A DNA stretch of 61,861 bases from positions 1 to 61,861 of the forward strand of contig JAFVTU010000014.1 in assembly GCA_017503075.1 (NCBI GenBank), written 5' to 3'. This DNA comes from Paludibacteraceae bacterium. GTDB lineage: Bacteria; Bacteroidota; Bacteroidia; Bacteroidales; Paludibacteraceae. Below the pieces are notes generated by a model that was not told the origin of the DNA, ran no database searches, and saw only the letters and a list, made by a program, of their open reading frames with translations. Positions 8,097 through 16,832 of this stretch are shown in pieces (the first letter of the stretch is position 1; every line of letters begins with the position of its first letter). A program made the position numbers and the translations under genes.

Positions 8097-9365
8097 TTAC
8101 TCCCACTCAATTGTTGCGGGTGGTTTTGCAGAGATGTCATAGCAAACGCGGTTGACACCTTGTACCTTGTTGATAATCTCGTTGCTGCACTTAGCCAAGA
8201 ACTCGTATGGAATACGTGCCCAGTCGGCTGTCATCGCATCCACGGAGAGTACAGCGCGGAGTGCCACAGGATGTTCGTAAGTACGAGTGTCGCCCTTCAT
8301 ACCAGTACTGCGTACGGTGCTCAAAAGAATAGCACCTGCTTGCCATACCTTGTTGTATAAGCTTACACCGTTCTCATCTTTCCATTCGCGGAGCATGTTC
8401 ACAAAGATTGCATCTGCCTCTTGAAGGATATGCACTTTCTCTGGGGTGATATCTCCCAAGATACGTACACCAAGACCTGGACCTGGGAATGGGTGACGAG
8501 TGATAAGGTGCTCAGGTACACCCATATAGCGACCAATACGACGCACCTCATCTTTGAAGAGGAGCTTAAGTGGCTCGCAGAGTTTGAGGTTCATCTCTTT
8601 AGGCAGACCACCTACGTTGTGGTGGCTCTTGATGACCTTACCTGAGTGGTTGATTGACTCGATGATATCTGGATAGATTGTACCTTGACCAAGCCACTTT
8701 GCATCGGTAATCTTCTTAGCTTCCTCATCGAATACTTGGATGAAGTCACGACCGATAATCTTACGTTTTTGCTCTGGGTCAGTCACACCAGCGAGGTCGC
8801 CATAGAAGCGTTGTTTAGCGTCCACACCAATCACATTGAGGCCGAGGCACTCGTAGTCGCGGAGCACGTTTTCGAACTCGTTTTTGCGGAGCAAACCATG
8901 GTCCACAAAGATACAGGTGAGTTGGTCGCCAATAGCGCGATTAAGCAGAACGGCTGTGATAGAACTATCCACGCCACCAGAGAGGGCAAGGATAACGCGC
9001 TCATTACCAATTTGCTCTTTGAGTTGCGCAACGGTAGTCTCTACGAAGTTAGCTGGAGTCCAATCCTGTGCGCTATGGCATGTGTCAAGCACGAAGGGAC
9101 GGAGCTCATCTACTGTAGGTTGCTCGCCTTTAGCAATGTTAAGAACAGGGATACAGCTGCAGAAGCGGCTGAGAGTGTCTTGGAGTGCTTGAGGCTCTTC
9201 CACTGAGTCTTTATCTCCAGAAAGGATAAGACCGATGACTTCTTTGTCATCTTCGGGATACTTGTTGTAAGGTAAAACCTCGCAGAAAGTATCTAATTCG
9301 CGCACGCGACGTCCAATAAGTTGGGTAGTGTGCGAACCAAGATCAAGAATAATAATTTTCTGCAT
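8097..9365 (-). CDS. guaA: GMP synthase with degenerate, shortened glutaminase domain
   Basis: Converts XMP to GMP. The ATP-pyrophosphatase half (residues about 115-422) is complete: SGGVDSS PP-loop (129-135), [18 protein letters not shown], the [12 protein letters not shown] motif and the C-terminal KPPATIEWE. The N-terminal half is not. It begins normally ([21 protein letters not shown]), but the nucleophile motif G-V-C-Y-G-x-Q has become NIAKGEQ (76-82; Ala for Cys). Roughly 100 residues that should follow, with the catalytic His and Glu, are absent; the usual length is 505-525 against 422 here. The enzyme should therefore be unable to use glutamine by itself and should depend on free ammonia or a separate glutaminase subunit. 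Last gene of the pyr-gua cluster, 21 bp after guaB. Confidence 0.93.
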   Translation of the reverse strand: MQKIIILDLGSHTTQLIGRRVRELDTFCEVLPYNKYPEDDKEVIGLILSGDKDSVEEPQALQDTLSRFCSCIPVLNIAKGEQPTVDELRPFVLDTCHSAQDWTPANFVETTVAQLKEQIGNERVILALSGGVDSSITAVLLNRAIGDQLTCIFVDHGLLRKNEFENVLRDYECLGLNVIGVDAKQRFYGDLAGVTDPEQKRKIIGRDFIQVFDEEAKKITDAKWLGQGTIYPDIIESINHSGKVIKSHHNVGGLPKEMNLKLCEPLKLLFKDEVRRIGRYMGVPEHLITRHPFPGPGLGVRILGDITPEKVHILQEADAIFVNMLREWKDENGVSLYNKVWQAGAILLSTVRSTGMKGDTRTYEHPVALRAVLSVDAMTADWARIPYEFLAKCSNEIINKVQGVNRVCYDISAKPPATIEWE

Positions 9366-9386
9366 ATATGTATTGTTTAGCGTTGT

Positions 9387-10850
9387 TTATTGTCCACGAG
9401 TGTAGTTTGGAGTTTCACTGGTGATGGTGATGTCGTGTGGGTGGCTCTCGGTCATACCTGCTGCTGTAACACGAACAAATTTGGCCTGTTGCAGTTCGGC
9501 AATATTATGGGCTCCGACATAGCCCATACCCGAACGAAGACCGCCCATGAGTTGGTAGATCGTTTCGCTGACATTACCTTTGTAAGGTACGCGACCTACG
9601 ATGCCTTCTGGTACAAGTTTGTTGATGTTGGTCTCCTTGCCTTGGAAATAGCGGTCTGCTGAACCAGCTTTCATAGCATCGATAGAACCCATGCCACGAT
9701 AAGACTTGAACTTACGACCATTGTAAATGATGGTATCGCCAGGAGCTTCTTCGGTACCCGCAAACATACTTCCACACATCACGCAGTTGCCACCAGCAGC
9801 GAGGGCTTTCACCACGTCGCCAGAATAGCGCAAGCCACCATCGGCAATCATTGGTACACCTGTACCCTTCAATGCTTCTGCCACTTCGAAGATAGCCGTG
9901 AGCTGTGGAACACCTACACCAGCGATGATACGAGTAGTACAGATACTACCAGGACCGATACCTACCTTCACGCCGTCAGCACCATTCTCAACGAGGTACT
10001 TGGCTGCCTCAGCAGTAGCGATATTACCTACTACCACCTCTAAATCAGGGTAAGTGGACTTGATAGTACGGAGTGCATTAACGATATTCTTAGAGTGACC
10101 GTGTGCAGAATCAAGAACGATAGCATCTACACCTTCTTTATATAATGCAGCTACGCGGTCCATGAAGTCTGGGGTGATACCCACACCTGCCGCACAGCGG
10201 AGACGACCTTTAGCGTCTTTGCATGCGTTAGGGAAGTCTTTGAGTTTAGTAATGTCCTTGTAGGTTACGAGACCTACGAGTTTACCATCTTTATCCACTA
10301 CAGGTAGTTTTTCCACCTTATGCGCTTGAAGCGCGGCCATAATCACTTCATTTTCAGTAGAACTGATAGTGATGAGGTTCTCGCTGGTCATTACTTCGCC
10401 GATTTTGCGTGAATAATCGGTTTCGAAGCGGAGGTCACGGTTGGTAACGATACCTACGAGATTGTTCTCTGCATCTACCACAGGAATACCGCCGATGTGG
10501 TTGTCATGCATGAGTTGCTCAGCATCGCCCACGGTTTGCTCAGCGGTGATGGTGATAGGATCAGAAATGAGTCCGTTCTCAGCACGTTTCACACGGCGTA
10601 CTTCGGCTGCTTGTGCAGCGATAGACATATTCTTGTGAATGACACCAATACCACCTTCGCGAGCAATGGCGATAGCCATCTTAGACTCGGTAACGGTGTC
10701 CATAGCTGCTGATACCACAGGAATATTCAGGTGGATATTTCGGGAGAATTGGCACTTGAGGTCCACTTCACGAGGAAGTACCTCTGAATAGGCTGGGACG
10801 AGCAACACATCATCAAATGTGAGGCCTTCGTTTAAAATGCGGTCAGTCAT
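9387..10850 (-). CDS. guaB: IMP dehydrogenase
   Basis: Oxidises IMP to XMP with NAD+, the rate-limiting step of GMP synthesis, directly upstream of guaA. The 487-residue TIM-barrel enzyme has two CBS domains inserted at about residues 95-205 ([11 protein letters not shown] and [10 protein letters not shown]), the GVGITPDF and [13 protein letters not shown] segments, the catalytic loop GPGSICTTR and the flap motif around GRVPYKG. All expected parts are present. It follows pyrB after a 199-bp composite repeat (10851-11049), so it probably belongs to the same long transcript. Confidence 0.97.
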   Translation of the reverse strand: MTDRILNEGLTFDDVLLVPAYSEVLPREVDLKCQFSRNIHLNIPVVSAAMDTVTESKMAIAIAREGGIGVIHKNMSIAAQAAEVRRVKRAENGLISDPITITAEQTVGDAEQLMHDNHIGGIPVVDAENNLVGIVTNRDLRFETDYSRKIGEVMTSENLITISSTENEVIMAALQAHKVEKLPVVDKDGKLVGLVTYKDITKLKDFPNACKDAKGRLRCAAGVGITPDFMDRVAALYKEGVDAIVLDSAHGHSKNIVNALRTIKSTYPDLEVVVGNIATAEAAKYLVENGADGVKVGIGPGSICTTRIIAGVGVPQLTAIFEVAEALKGTGVPMIADGGLRYSGDVVKALAAGGNCVMCGSMFAGTEEAPGDTIIYNGRKFKSYRGMGSIDAMKAGSADRYFQGKETNINKLVPEGIVGRVPYKGNVSETIYQLMGGLRSGMGYVGAHNIAELQQAKFVRVTAAGMTESHPHDITITSETPNYTRGQ

Positions 10851-10861
10851 ATTTTATCGAG

Positions 10862-11049
10862 TTTAATATATTAAACGTTATTGGTTCGCTACGCTCACGA
10901 AAGTGGTTCACTTCGTTCACGAAAATGGTTTCGCTGCGCTCACGTTGATGGTTTCACGTAATTTACGTCGAAGACCACTCTCGCTTTAGCCACTTTCGTC
11001 GAAGACCACTTACGTCGCCAGAGGCGACCACTTTTCGTGCTTTTGGCAC
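10862..11049 (-). repeat. Composite hairpin repeat between pyrB and guaB (copy 1)
   Basis: This spacer is built of about 22-bp units of the type TTCGCTNCGCTCACG-AAANTGG, plus an array containing the perfect hairpin GTCGCC-AGA-GGCGAC (11014-11028) and GTGC...GCAC (11037-11049). It starts right at the pyrB stop and runs almost to the guaB ATG. A second copy with the same order of modules fills the gap between pyrE and pyrB. Confidence 0.85.
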
Positions 11050-12102
11050 TCAAAGTGCGTGGTCGCAGTAATAACAGCGGAGGACGCCGTCGGCATCGGT
11101 ATAAGCCTTGCGCTCTACTGGTTCGGTAGTGACAATGCAACGATCGTTGGAGCATAATCTGTCGGTGAGGATAGTATCCACATGATGTGATTCTTGTTCT
11201 TCTTTCCAAGAGAGTAATGTGTAGATAAGTGCCATACGGACATATTTACCATTTTCCACTTGACGGAAGTAAGCGGCACGTGGGTCTTTGTCCACGTCCA
11301 CAGTGATTTCATTCACGCGTGGGAGTGGATGGAGAACAATCATAGACTCTTTACCCAATGCCATCTTCTCGGTATCAAGGATAAAGGCATCTTTGAGACG
11401 TTCATACTCCGCTTGGTCAGCAAAACGCTCTTGCTGTACGCGTGTCATATAAAGGACATCGAGTAGAGGCATAGCTTCTTCGATAGTAGAATATTCGCTG
11501 TAATTGTCGCCTAACTCATGCTTCATGTAATCTGGCAAACGAAGCTCTTTAGGAGAGATGAGTACGAAATGTACGCCATCGTAACGCTTCATTGCCTTGA
11601 TGAGCGAGTGGACAGTACGACCATACTTAAGATCGCCACAAAGTCCTACGGTCAAATGATCGAAATGCCCTAATTCTCTGCGGATTGTGAGAAGGTCGGT
11701 GAGTGTCTGTGTTGGGTGCGAATGGCCACCATCACCCGCGTTTATGATAGGTATTCGGCTATATTCGGAAGCTACACGTGGTGCACCCTCTTTATAATGA
11801 CGCATGGCAATGATATCCGCAAAGCTACTCACTACGCGCACTGTGTCTGCCACCGTTTCGCCTTTGCTCACACTACTACTCTTGGCATCGGAGAAACCAA
11901 GGACATTGCCACCAAGTTCCATCATTGCTGCTGTGAAACTTAGGCGAGTGCGAGTACTTGGCTCGTAGAAAAGTGTAGCCAATTTTTTGCCATGGCATGC
12001 CTCGGCATACATCTCCTTGTGGTCAATGATATCCAACGCACGATTGATGATGATATCCACTTCGGCAGTGGTCAAATCAGTAGGGTCAATTAAGTGTCTC
12101 AT
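11050..12102 (-). CDS. pyrB: Aspartate carbamoyltransferase catalytic chain with fused PyrI-like zinc knuckle
   Basis: Condenses carbamoyl phosphate with aspartate in pyrimidine synthesis. Residues 1-about 310 are a normal catalytic chain: carbamoyl-phosphate loop STRTRLSF (about 50-57), [12 protein letters not shown] (flexible 80s loop), [10 protein letters not shown], the HPLPRVNEI segment and VRMALIY. After it come about 35 residues with C317-x4-C322 and C343-x2-C346 ([11 protein letters not shown] and [10 protein letters not shown]). This is the spacing and wording of the zinc domain of the regulatory chain PyrI. The nucleotide-binding (allosteric) domain of PyrI is absent, and no pyrI is present in the window. 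The zinc domain normally bridges catalytic and regulatory chains; here it may stabilise the trimer or contacts between trimers (inference). Confidence 0.95.
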   Translation of the reverse strand: MRHLIDPTDLTTAEVDIIINRALDIIDHKEMYAEACHGKKLATLFYEPSTRTRLSFTAAMMELGGNVLGFSDAKSSSVSKGETVADTVRVVSSFADIIAMRHYKEGAPRVASEYSRIPIINAGDGGHSHPTQTLTDLLTIRRELGHFDHLTVGLCGDLKYGRTVHSLIKAMKRYDGVHFVLISPKELRLPDYMKHELGDNYSEYSTIEEAMPLLDVLYMTRVQQERFADQAEYERLKDAFILDTEKMALGKESMIVLHPLPRVNEITVDVDKDPRAAYFRQVENGKYVRMALIYTLLSWKEEQESHHVDTILTDRLCSNDRCIVTTEPVERKAYTDADGVLRCYYCDHAL

Positions 12103-12109
12103 ATGTTGT

Positions 12110-12297
12110 TCGTTTTACTCACGTTATTGGTTTCGCTGCGCTTCACGAAAGTGGTTCGTTTCACTCACGAAATTGGTTTCGCTGCGCTCACGTTGATGGT
12201 TTCACGTAATTTACGTCGAAGACCACTCTCGCTTTAGCCATTTTCGTCGAAGATCACTTACGTCGCCAAAGGCGACCACTTTTCGTGCCTCCGGCAC
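12110..12297 (-). repeat. Composite hairpin repeat between pyrE and pyrB (copy 2)
   Basis: Same modules in the same order as at 10862-11049, with point differences. Contains GTCGCC-AAA-GGCGAC (12262-12276) and GTGCC-TCC-GGCAC (12285-12297), then the TTCGCTGCGCTCACG-type units. It reaches from the pyrE stop to the pyrB ATG. The two copies flank pyrB as direct repeats. Confidence 0.85.
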
Positions 12298-12927
12298 TCA
12301 AAGCATCCAACTTTCGTCGGAAGGATTGTTGCGGAATTGGATTAAACGTTCTTTGTCTTCTGGGGCGATATATGCTTTTTCTGCCGCTACCTCTACAAGG
12401 GTGTCAAGGTCGCACAGACTAACGTTCTTCACTTCGGCAGTAGCCAAGCGTTCAAGGCCTTTCTTCATGCCGTAGGTGAAGATACTCACTACGCCAAGAA
12501 CATCGGCACCTGCTTCGCGGAGGACGTTCACCACCTCAATACAACTACCGCCAGTAGAGATAAGGTCTTCTACCACAACGACTTTCTGACCAGGGAGCAG
12601 TTTGCCTTCAATCTGGTTGCCACGGCCGTGGTCTTTGGCACCACTGCGTACATAACCCATAGGGAGGTCGAGGATAGTAGCGGTGATAGCTGCGTGAGCA
12701 ATACCTGCGGTAGAAGTACCCATAAGTACCTCTGCTTGAGGATAGTGCTCTTTTATCAATGCTGCGAGTCCGTTCTCTACATCGTTGCGTACTTGTGTGT
12801 CGCTCAGCGTGAGACGGTTGTCGCAATAGATAGGACTCTTGATACCACTAGCCCATGTGAATGGCTCGTTTGGACGAAGGAAGACGGCTTTAATCTTGAG
12901 CAAGTCTTCGGCGATAAGTTGTTTCAT
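12298..12927 (-). CDS. pyrE: Orotate phosphoribosyltransferase
   Basis: Transfers phosphoribose from PRPP to orotate, giving OMP. The 209-residue protein carries [16 protein letters not shown] at the N-terminus (orotate side) and the PRPP-binding motif [12 protein letters not shown] (about residues 117-128), with [14 protein letters not shown] as the flexible catalytic loop. Usual length. The ATG at 12927 is preceded by a decamer array instead of a ribosome-binding site. It lies downstream of pyrF in the pyr operon. Confidence 0.96.
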   Translation of the reverse strand: MKQLIAEDLLKIKAVFLRPNEPFTWASGIKSPIYCDNRLTLSDTQVRNDVENGLAALIKEHYPQAEVLMGTSTAGIAHAAITATILDLPMGYVRSGAKDHGRGNQIEGKLLPGQKVVVVEDLISTGGSCIEVVNVLREAGADVLGVVSIFTYGMKKGLERLATAEVKNVSLCDLDTLVEVAAEKAYIAPEDKERLIQFRNNPSDESWML

Positions 12928-12930
12928 ATT

Positions 12931-12996
12931 GTGTAGAATTGTTTAACGTTGTGTAGTATTGTGTAGTATTGTGTAGTATTGTGTAGTGTTGTTTAG
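12931..12996 (-). repeat. Decamer array between pyrF and pyrE
   Basis: Six to seven units of plus-strand GTGTAGNNTT (12931-12996): GTGTAGAATT, GTTTAACGTT, three identical GTGTAGTATT, GTGTAGTGTT and GTTTAGCAGC. The last overlaps the pyrF stop and the first ends next to the pyrE ATG. On the coding strand this is the CTACACAATA-type decamer also found before the DUF1573 gene (18611-18672). Confidence 0.9.
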
Positions 12997-13694
12997 CAGC
13001 CGCAAAATTCCTCAACGCAGCGTTGGTATGCTGCTACCGGATCTTCGGCAGCGGTGATTGGACGACCGACTACGATGAAGTCAGAGCCAATCTCGCGTGC
13101 TTTGGCAGGAGTAGTGATACGCACTTGGTCTCCTACTACGCCGTCTGCAAAGCGGATACCTGGAGTAACCGTGTAGAAATCAGTACCGCATGCCTCTTTT
13201 ACCATACCTGCTTCGAGTGGAGAGCAAACCACGCCATCTAGGCCTGCTGCCTGTGCGTTCTTGGCATAGTGCACCACTACATCGCCGATATTGCCAGGGA
13301 TAAGCAAGTCGTTGTGCATACGCTCCTCGCTGGTAGAGGTGAGTTGAGTTACTGCCAAGAGGATAGGACGGGTGCCGTCTTCGCGTGTCAAGCCCTCTAG
13401 AGCGGCTTTCATCATTTCGATAGTGCCTGCTGCGTGGAGGTTACACATATCTACATCTAGGCGAGAGAGCACGGACATGGCTTTCTTGACGGTATTAGGT
13501 ATGTCGTGGAGTTTGAGGTCAAGGAAAATCTTGTGTCCACGGCGTTTGAGTTCGCGCACGATAGCAGGACCTTCTGCATAGTAGAGTTCCATACCAATCT
13601 TTACGTAAGGCTTTACATCGCCCATCTTGTCAAGGAAGCGATAGGTCTCTTCTGCCGAAGCGAAATCGCATGCTATGATTACATCTTTATTCAT
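12993..13694 (-). CDS. pyrF: Orotidine 5'-phosphate decarboxylase
   Basis: Decarboxylates OMP to UMP, the last step of the pathway. The 233-residue TIM barrel shows the catalytic D-x-K-x-x-D motif in [12 protein letters not shown] (about residues 58-69), VTPGIRF and the phosphate-binding VGRPIT near the C-terminus. Full length for the short (subfamily 1) enzyme. The ATG lies 8 bp inside the end of pyrD, which suggests translational coupling. Confidence 0.96.
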   Translation of the reverse strand: MNKDVIIACDFASAEETYRFLDKMGDVKPYVKIGMELYYAEGPAIVRELKRRGHKIFLDLKLHDIPNTVKKAMSVLSRLDVDMCNLHAAGTIEMMKAALEGLTREDGTRPILLAVTQLTSTSEERMHNDLLIPGNIGDVVVHYAKNAQAAGLDGVVCSPLEAGMVKEACGTDFYTVTPGIRFADGVVGDQVRITTPAKAREIGSDFIVVGRPITAAEDPVAAYQRCVEEFCGC

Positions 13695-14604
13695 GGTTTA
13701 CTATTCCAATTATATCTGTTAGTTTTTCTATTTTCAGTTCATCCATTAGGGGTGGTAGGCGGTCAATAATCTCTTTTGCTACCATAGGGTTGGTGAGGTT
13801 GGCAGCACCAATCTCTACGGCTGTTGCGCCTGCCATCATCATCTCTATCACATCTTCTGCGCTGCTTACGCCACCGCAACCGATGATAGGCAGAGAAGTG
13901 GCGCGTGCTACTTGGTTCACCATACGTAGAGCGAGCGGGAAGATACCTGCGCCCGAATAGCCACCATAGCGGTTGGCAATCACGGGACGGCGACGGCGAA
14001 TATCTATGCGCATACCGAGTACGGTGTTGATGAGGCAAAGGCCGTCTGCTCCTGCTGCTTCGCATGCTTTGGCAATAGCTACGATGTCAGTTACATTGGG
14101 CGAAAGCTTCATATATACAGGCTTGGTAGTCACTGCCTTAACCGCAGCTGTGACTTCGGCTGCTGCTTCGGGGCTGGTGCCAAAAGCCATACCGCCGTTG
14201 TGGACATTAGGGCAAGAGATATTCACCTCGAGAATGTCGATTGGCTCTTTGTCCAAGAGAGCGCAAGTCTCCACATAGTCTTGCACGGAGAAACCGCTGA
14301 CATTTGCCACGATGCAGCCATTATAGTGGCTCTTGAGGCGAGGAAGTTCGTGGGCAATTACATGTTCTACACCTGGGTTTTGGAGTCCGACCGCGTTAAT
14401 CATGCCATAGTTGCCGCACTCAGCAATACGAGGCAATGGGTTGCCATAGCGTGCCTCGCGGGTAGTGCCTTTGAAGGAGATACCGCCAAGGCAGTTGATA
14501 TCGTATAACTCAGCAAACTCGTCGCCAAAACCGTAAGTTCCCGATGCAGGGATGATGGGGTTACTTAGCGCTTTGCCTGATAATATAATTTCCAATCTAT
14601 TCAT
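13687..14604 (-). CDS. pyrD: Dihydroorotate dehydrogenase, class 1B catalytic subunit
   Basis: Oxidises dihydroorotate to orotate with FMN. Its partner PyrK (directly upstream) passes electrons to NAD+, which defines class 1B. The 305-residue protein has ASGTYGFG (FMN contact), [25 protein letters not shown] (conserved Lys) and the phosphate-binding [11 protein letters not shown] near the C-terminus. It overlaps pyrF by 8 bp and follows pyrK after a 50-bp spacer with heptamer repeats and a micro-hairpin. Confidence 0.96.
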   Translation of the reverse strand: MNRLEIILSGKALSNPIIPASGTYGFGDEFAELYDINCLGGISFKGTTREARYGNPLPRIAECGNYGMINAVGLQNPGVEHVIAHELPRLKSHYNGCIVANVSGFSVQDYVETCALLDKEPIDILEVNISCPNVHNGGMAFGTSPEAAAEVTAAVKAVTTKPVYMKLSPNVTDIVAIAKACEAAGADGLCLINTVLGMRIDIRRRRPVIANRYGGYSGAGIFPLALRMVNQVARATSLPIIGCGGVSSAEDVIEMMMAGATAVEIGAANLTNPMVAKEIIDRLPPLMDELKIEKLTDIIGIVNHE

Positions 14605-14614
14605 ATATTCTTGC

Positions 14615-14654
14615 CTCTAAACTCTAAACTGTAGCCCGTAGGGCGTTCTCTAAA
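14615..14654 (-). repeat. Heptamer repeat with nested micro-hairpin between pyrK and pyrD
   Basis: Units CTCTAAA (14615-14621, 14622-14628), then CTGTA, the palindrome GCCC-GTA-GGGC (14634-14644), and CTCTAAA again. The spacer before pyrK (15405-15456) has the same construction with a different palindrome. On the minus strand both read ACG-(palindrome)-CTACAGTTTAG, a core shared with five other sites. Confidence 0.8.
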
Positions 14655-15398
14655 CTAGAGCAGCAACTCGCTTGCTGCGAACACCGGGCCTTCTTTGCAG
14701 ACGCGCTTGGGTCCTTGGGTCGTTTGGATAGTGCAGCCCATGCATGCGCCAAATCCACAACCCATACGTTCTTCCATACTCACTTCGCCATTAGTGCCAG
14801 CGGCTTGCAGGAGCGCTTTGATCATTGGCAATGGTCCGCAGGTGTAATAGTAGGATTGTTTGCCGTTCAAGGCGTTGGTTACAAAGCCCTTTACGCCATG
14901 ACTGCCGTCCACAGTGGTGACAGTGACATCACAACCTAGGGCACGGAACTCCTCTTCGTAGAAGACTTCGTCTTTGGTATTGAAGCCAAGAATCACGCGC
15001 ACCGCTTTGCCCATTTCACGGAGTTGGCGAGCCAGCATGTACATGGGTGGAACACCTACGCCACCGCCCACAAGCAATGGTTTGTTGCCTGCCTTCGAGA
15101 GGTCGTAGCCATTGCCGAGAACAGTCAGTACATTGAGTTGGGTACCGATTGGTAGGCGACTCATCGCCTCAGTACCTACGCCTACTACCTTATATATAAT
15201 AGTAAGGTGTGGTTCAATATTGTTCAACGGTGGTTCAATATTGCATACCGATATTGGGCGACGGAGGAATTGTCCTTCTACGCGGATATTCACGAACTGC
15301 CCAGGAAGAATGCCCGTAGTGTCGCCACAAAGCTGCATGCGATAGACGTTCTTGGCTATCTGTTCGTTGGATTTTATTTCAAATAATCTTTGCTTCAT
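14655..15398 (-). CDS. pyrK: Dihydroorotate dehydrogenase electron transfer subunit
   Basis: Partner of PyrD; carries FAD and a [2Fe-2S] cluster and reduces NAD+. The 247-residue protein has the FAD-binding RRPISVCN (about 46-53), the NAD-binding GGGVGVPPMY and the C-terminal cluster motif C-x4-C-x2-C-x11-C (CGFGACMGC followed by Cys in KRVCKEGP). Between RRPISVCN and LTIIYKVVG there is an extra NIEPPLNNIEPH (about 52-63), encoded by three GTTCAA-type decamers (15212-15242). Relatives have only a short turn there, so the flavin-binding barrel has an elongated loop. Confidence 0.95.
   Translation of the reverse strand: MKQRLFEIKSNEQIAKNVYRMQLCGDTTGILPGQFVNIRVEGQFLRRPISVCNIEPPLNNIEPHLTIIYKVVGVGTEAMSRLPIGTQLNVLTVLGNGYDLSKAGNKPLLVGGGVGVPPMYMLARQLREMGKAVRVILGFNTKDEVFYEEEFRALGCDVTVTTVDGSHGVKGFVTNALNGKQSYYYTCGPLPMIKALLQAAGTNGEVSMEERMGCGFGACMGCTIQTTQGPKRVCKEGPVFAASELLL
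15210..15243 (-). repeat. GTTCAA-type decamers inside pyrK
   Basis: Three units, GTTCAATATT, GTTCAACGGTG, GTTCAATATT (10, 11 and 10 bp), near 30 bp and in frame. The same word is tandemly repeated in the non-coding leader at 55131-55243 and inside mutY at 52142-52171. Confidence 0.8.
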
Positions 15399-15404
15399 AA
15401 TTCT

Positions 15405-15456
15405 TGCCTTTAACCTCTAAACTGTAGGCGCTTGCGCCGTCCTCTAAACTCTAAAC
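15405..15456 (-). repeat. Heptamer repeat with nested micro-hairpin between pyrC and pyrK
   Basis: CTCTAAA units surround the palindrome GGCGC-TT-GCGCC (15427-15438). The layout is the same as in the pyrK-pyrD spacer, but the palindromic core is entirely different. The flanking text is conserved and the stem is variable. Confidence 0.8.
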
Positions 15457-16578
15457 GCTCACATTATATACTATTATTCCATTTACTATAGTCTTCACGC
15501 ACTTGCCATACACTTCCCATCCTTCGAATGGCATGGCTTGTCCCATGGAAAGGAAGTTGGCAGGATCAATGCGATAGCACGCGTCCAAATCGAAGTAAGC
15601 ATAGGAATTGCTATTGTCCAAACCGATGATGCGGGCTGGGTTGGTGGACATGAGTTCGATAAGGCGTTCGAGGGTGATGATACCCGTTTTAACAAAATGG
15701 GTGTACATCAGCGGGAAAGCCGTCTCTAAGCCCACAATACCAAATGCACTTTTCTCTAATCCCCTACTCTTTTCCTCAGCGCTATGAGGTGCGTGGTCGG
15801 TGGCGATACAATCGATAGTGCCATCTTTGATACCTTCAATGAGTGCGAGGCGGTCTTCTTCCGCGCGAAGAGGTGGGTTCATCTTCCACTTGCCATCCTC
15901 CTGTAAGTCGCTGTCTGTGAGGAGAAGATAGTGTGGAGCTGTTTCGCAGGTTACGGGCAGACCTTTCGCTTTTGCCTCGCGGATAAGTGCCACACTCTCT
16001 TTGGTAGAGATATGGCATATATGAAAACGACACCCTGTCTCTTCTACCAGACGGATGTCGCGTTCTATCTCTTTCCATTCGCTTTCAGACACGATGCCAC
16101 GGTGATTGTGTTTTGCGGCATACTCCCCTGCGTGGATATAGCCGCCATTGAGTAGCGCCTCCACTTCGCAGTGAGCCACCATCACACGATCTACCGCACG
16201 AATGCGTTTCATGGCCTCACGCATCAGTTCTTCGCTCTGCACGCCACGCCCATCGTCCGAAAAACCGCGTACATAGGGAGCCAATGCCTCGAAATCAACC
16301 AATTCGCCTGCACCTTTCTGCCCCATAGTGATAGAGGCAAAGGGATAAACGCCCGTGTATGTATCGCGCTTAATAATGTCCAACTGCTCTTGCAAATGCT
16401 CGATGGTGTCGGGAACGGGATTCAAATTGGGCATAGTAAATACTGCGCTGTAGCCAGATGCAGCTGCAGCCATGCTGCCTGTTTGAATAGTCTCCTTATA
16501 CGAAAAACCCGGCTCACGAAAGTGGACATGAAGGTCCACAAGAGCCGGAATCTGTATTATGTTGCGATTGTTCGCCAT
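15451..16578 (-). CDS. pyrC: Dihydroorotase
   Basis: Cyclises carbamoyl aspartate to dihydroorotate, a zinc amidohydrolase. The 375-residue protein has the metal motif DLHVHFREPG (about 15-24), MAHCEVEAL and HICHIST histidines, and the final TDHAPH (about 255-260) with the catalytic Asp. First gene of the pyrCKDFEB-guaBA cluster. Its leader is short (about 20 nt) and contains a perfect palindrome. No carAB, pyrI or regulator gene is in the window. Confidence 0.95.
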   Translation of the reverse strand: MANNRNIIQIPALVDLHVHFREPGFSYKETIQTGSMAAAASGYSAVFTMPNLNPVPDTIEHLQEQLDIIKRDTYTGVYPFASITMGQKGAGELVDFEALAPYVRGFSDDGRGVQSEELMREAMKRIRAVDRVMVAHCEVEALLNGGYIHAGEYAAKHNHRGIVSESEWKEIERDIRLVEETGCRFHICHISTKESVALIREAKAKGLPVTCETAPHYLLLTDSDLQEDGKWKMNPPLRAEEDRLALIEGIKDGTIDCIATDHAPHSAEEKSRGLEKSAFGIVGLETAFPLMYTHFVKTGIITLERLIELMSTNPARIIGLDNSNSYAYFDLDACYRIDPANFLSMGQAMPFEGWEVYGKCVKTIVNGIIVYNVSV

Positions 16579-16585
16579 CTTTGGT

Positions 16586-16602
16586 GCAAATTTTTAATTT
16601 GC
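16586..16602 (-). promoter_or_regulatory. Palindrome in the pyr operon leader
   Basis: GCAAATT-TTT-AATTTGC lies between the -7 box and the pyrC ATG, covering the predicted start of transcription. A 7+7 bp inverted repeat at this position could be an operator or an RNA hairpin over the start of the message. Function is inferred from position only. Confidence 0.4.
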
Positions 16603-16605
16603 GTG

Positions 16606-16636
16606 CAAAGGTACTATTTTTTTTTGATATACGCAA
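16606..16636 (-). promoter_or_regulatory. Promoter of the pyr-gua operon
   Basis: Minus strand -33 TTGC (16636-16633), 19-bp spacer, -7 TACCTTTG (16613-16606). It is the only clear promoter on this strand before guaA, so up to eight genes may be read from it. Confidence 0.8.
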
Positions 16637-16748
16637 GTGAAAAATGTATTTTTTTTCAATTGCAACATCCACTTATCTTTTCCGCCATCCTCTCAATGGT
16701 AGCGAAGCGTCCACTAAACAACAAAAATCACCTTTTTCAACAAATTTC

Positions 16749-16779
16749 TTGCACATATAAAAAAAAAGCTGTATCTTTG
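16749..16779 (+). promoter_or_regulatory. Promoter of rel
   Basis: -33 TTGC (16749-16752), 19-bp spacer, -7 TATCTTTG (16772-16779); start of transcription about 46 nt before the rel ATG. It is divergent from the pyr promoter, with about 110 bp of AT-rich DNA between them. Confidence 0.75.
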
Positions 16780-16832
16780 CATGTTTTTTTGTTAAAAAAA
16801 CACAAAAGTGCACCTCCAACCCCCTCACGGCT

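Noticed and set aside
8097-9365. Possibility that GuaA is shortened by a frameshift or assembly error
   Set aside because: The conserved parts on both sides are in one frame and the nucleophile region is itself altered (Ala for Cys), which a simple deletion of sequence would not cause. Read data should still confirm it.
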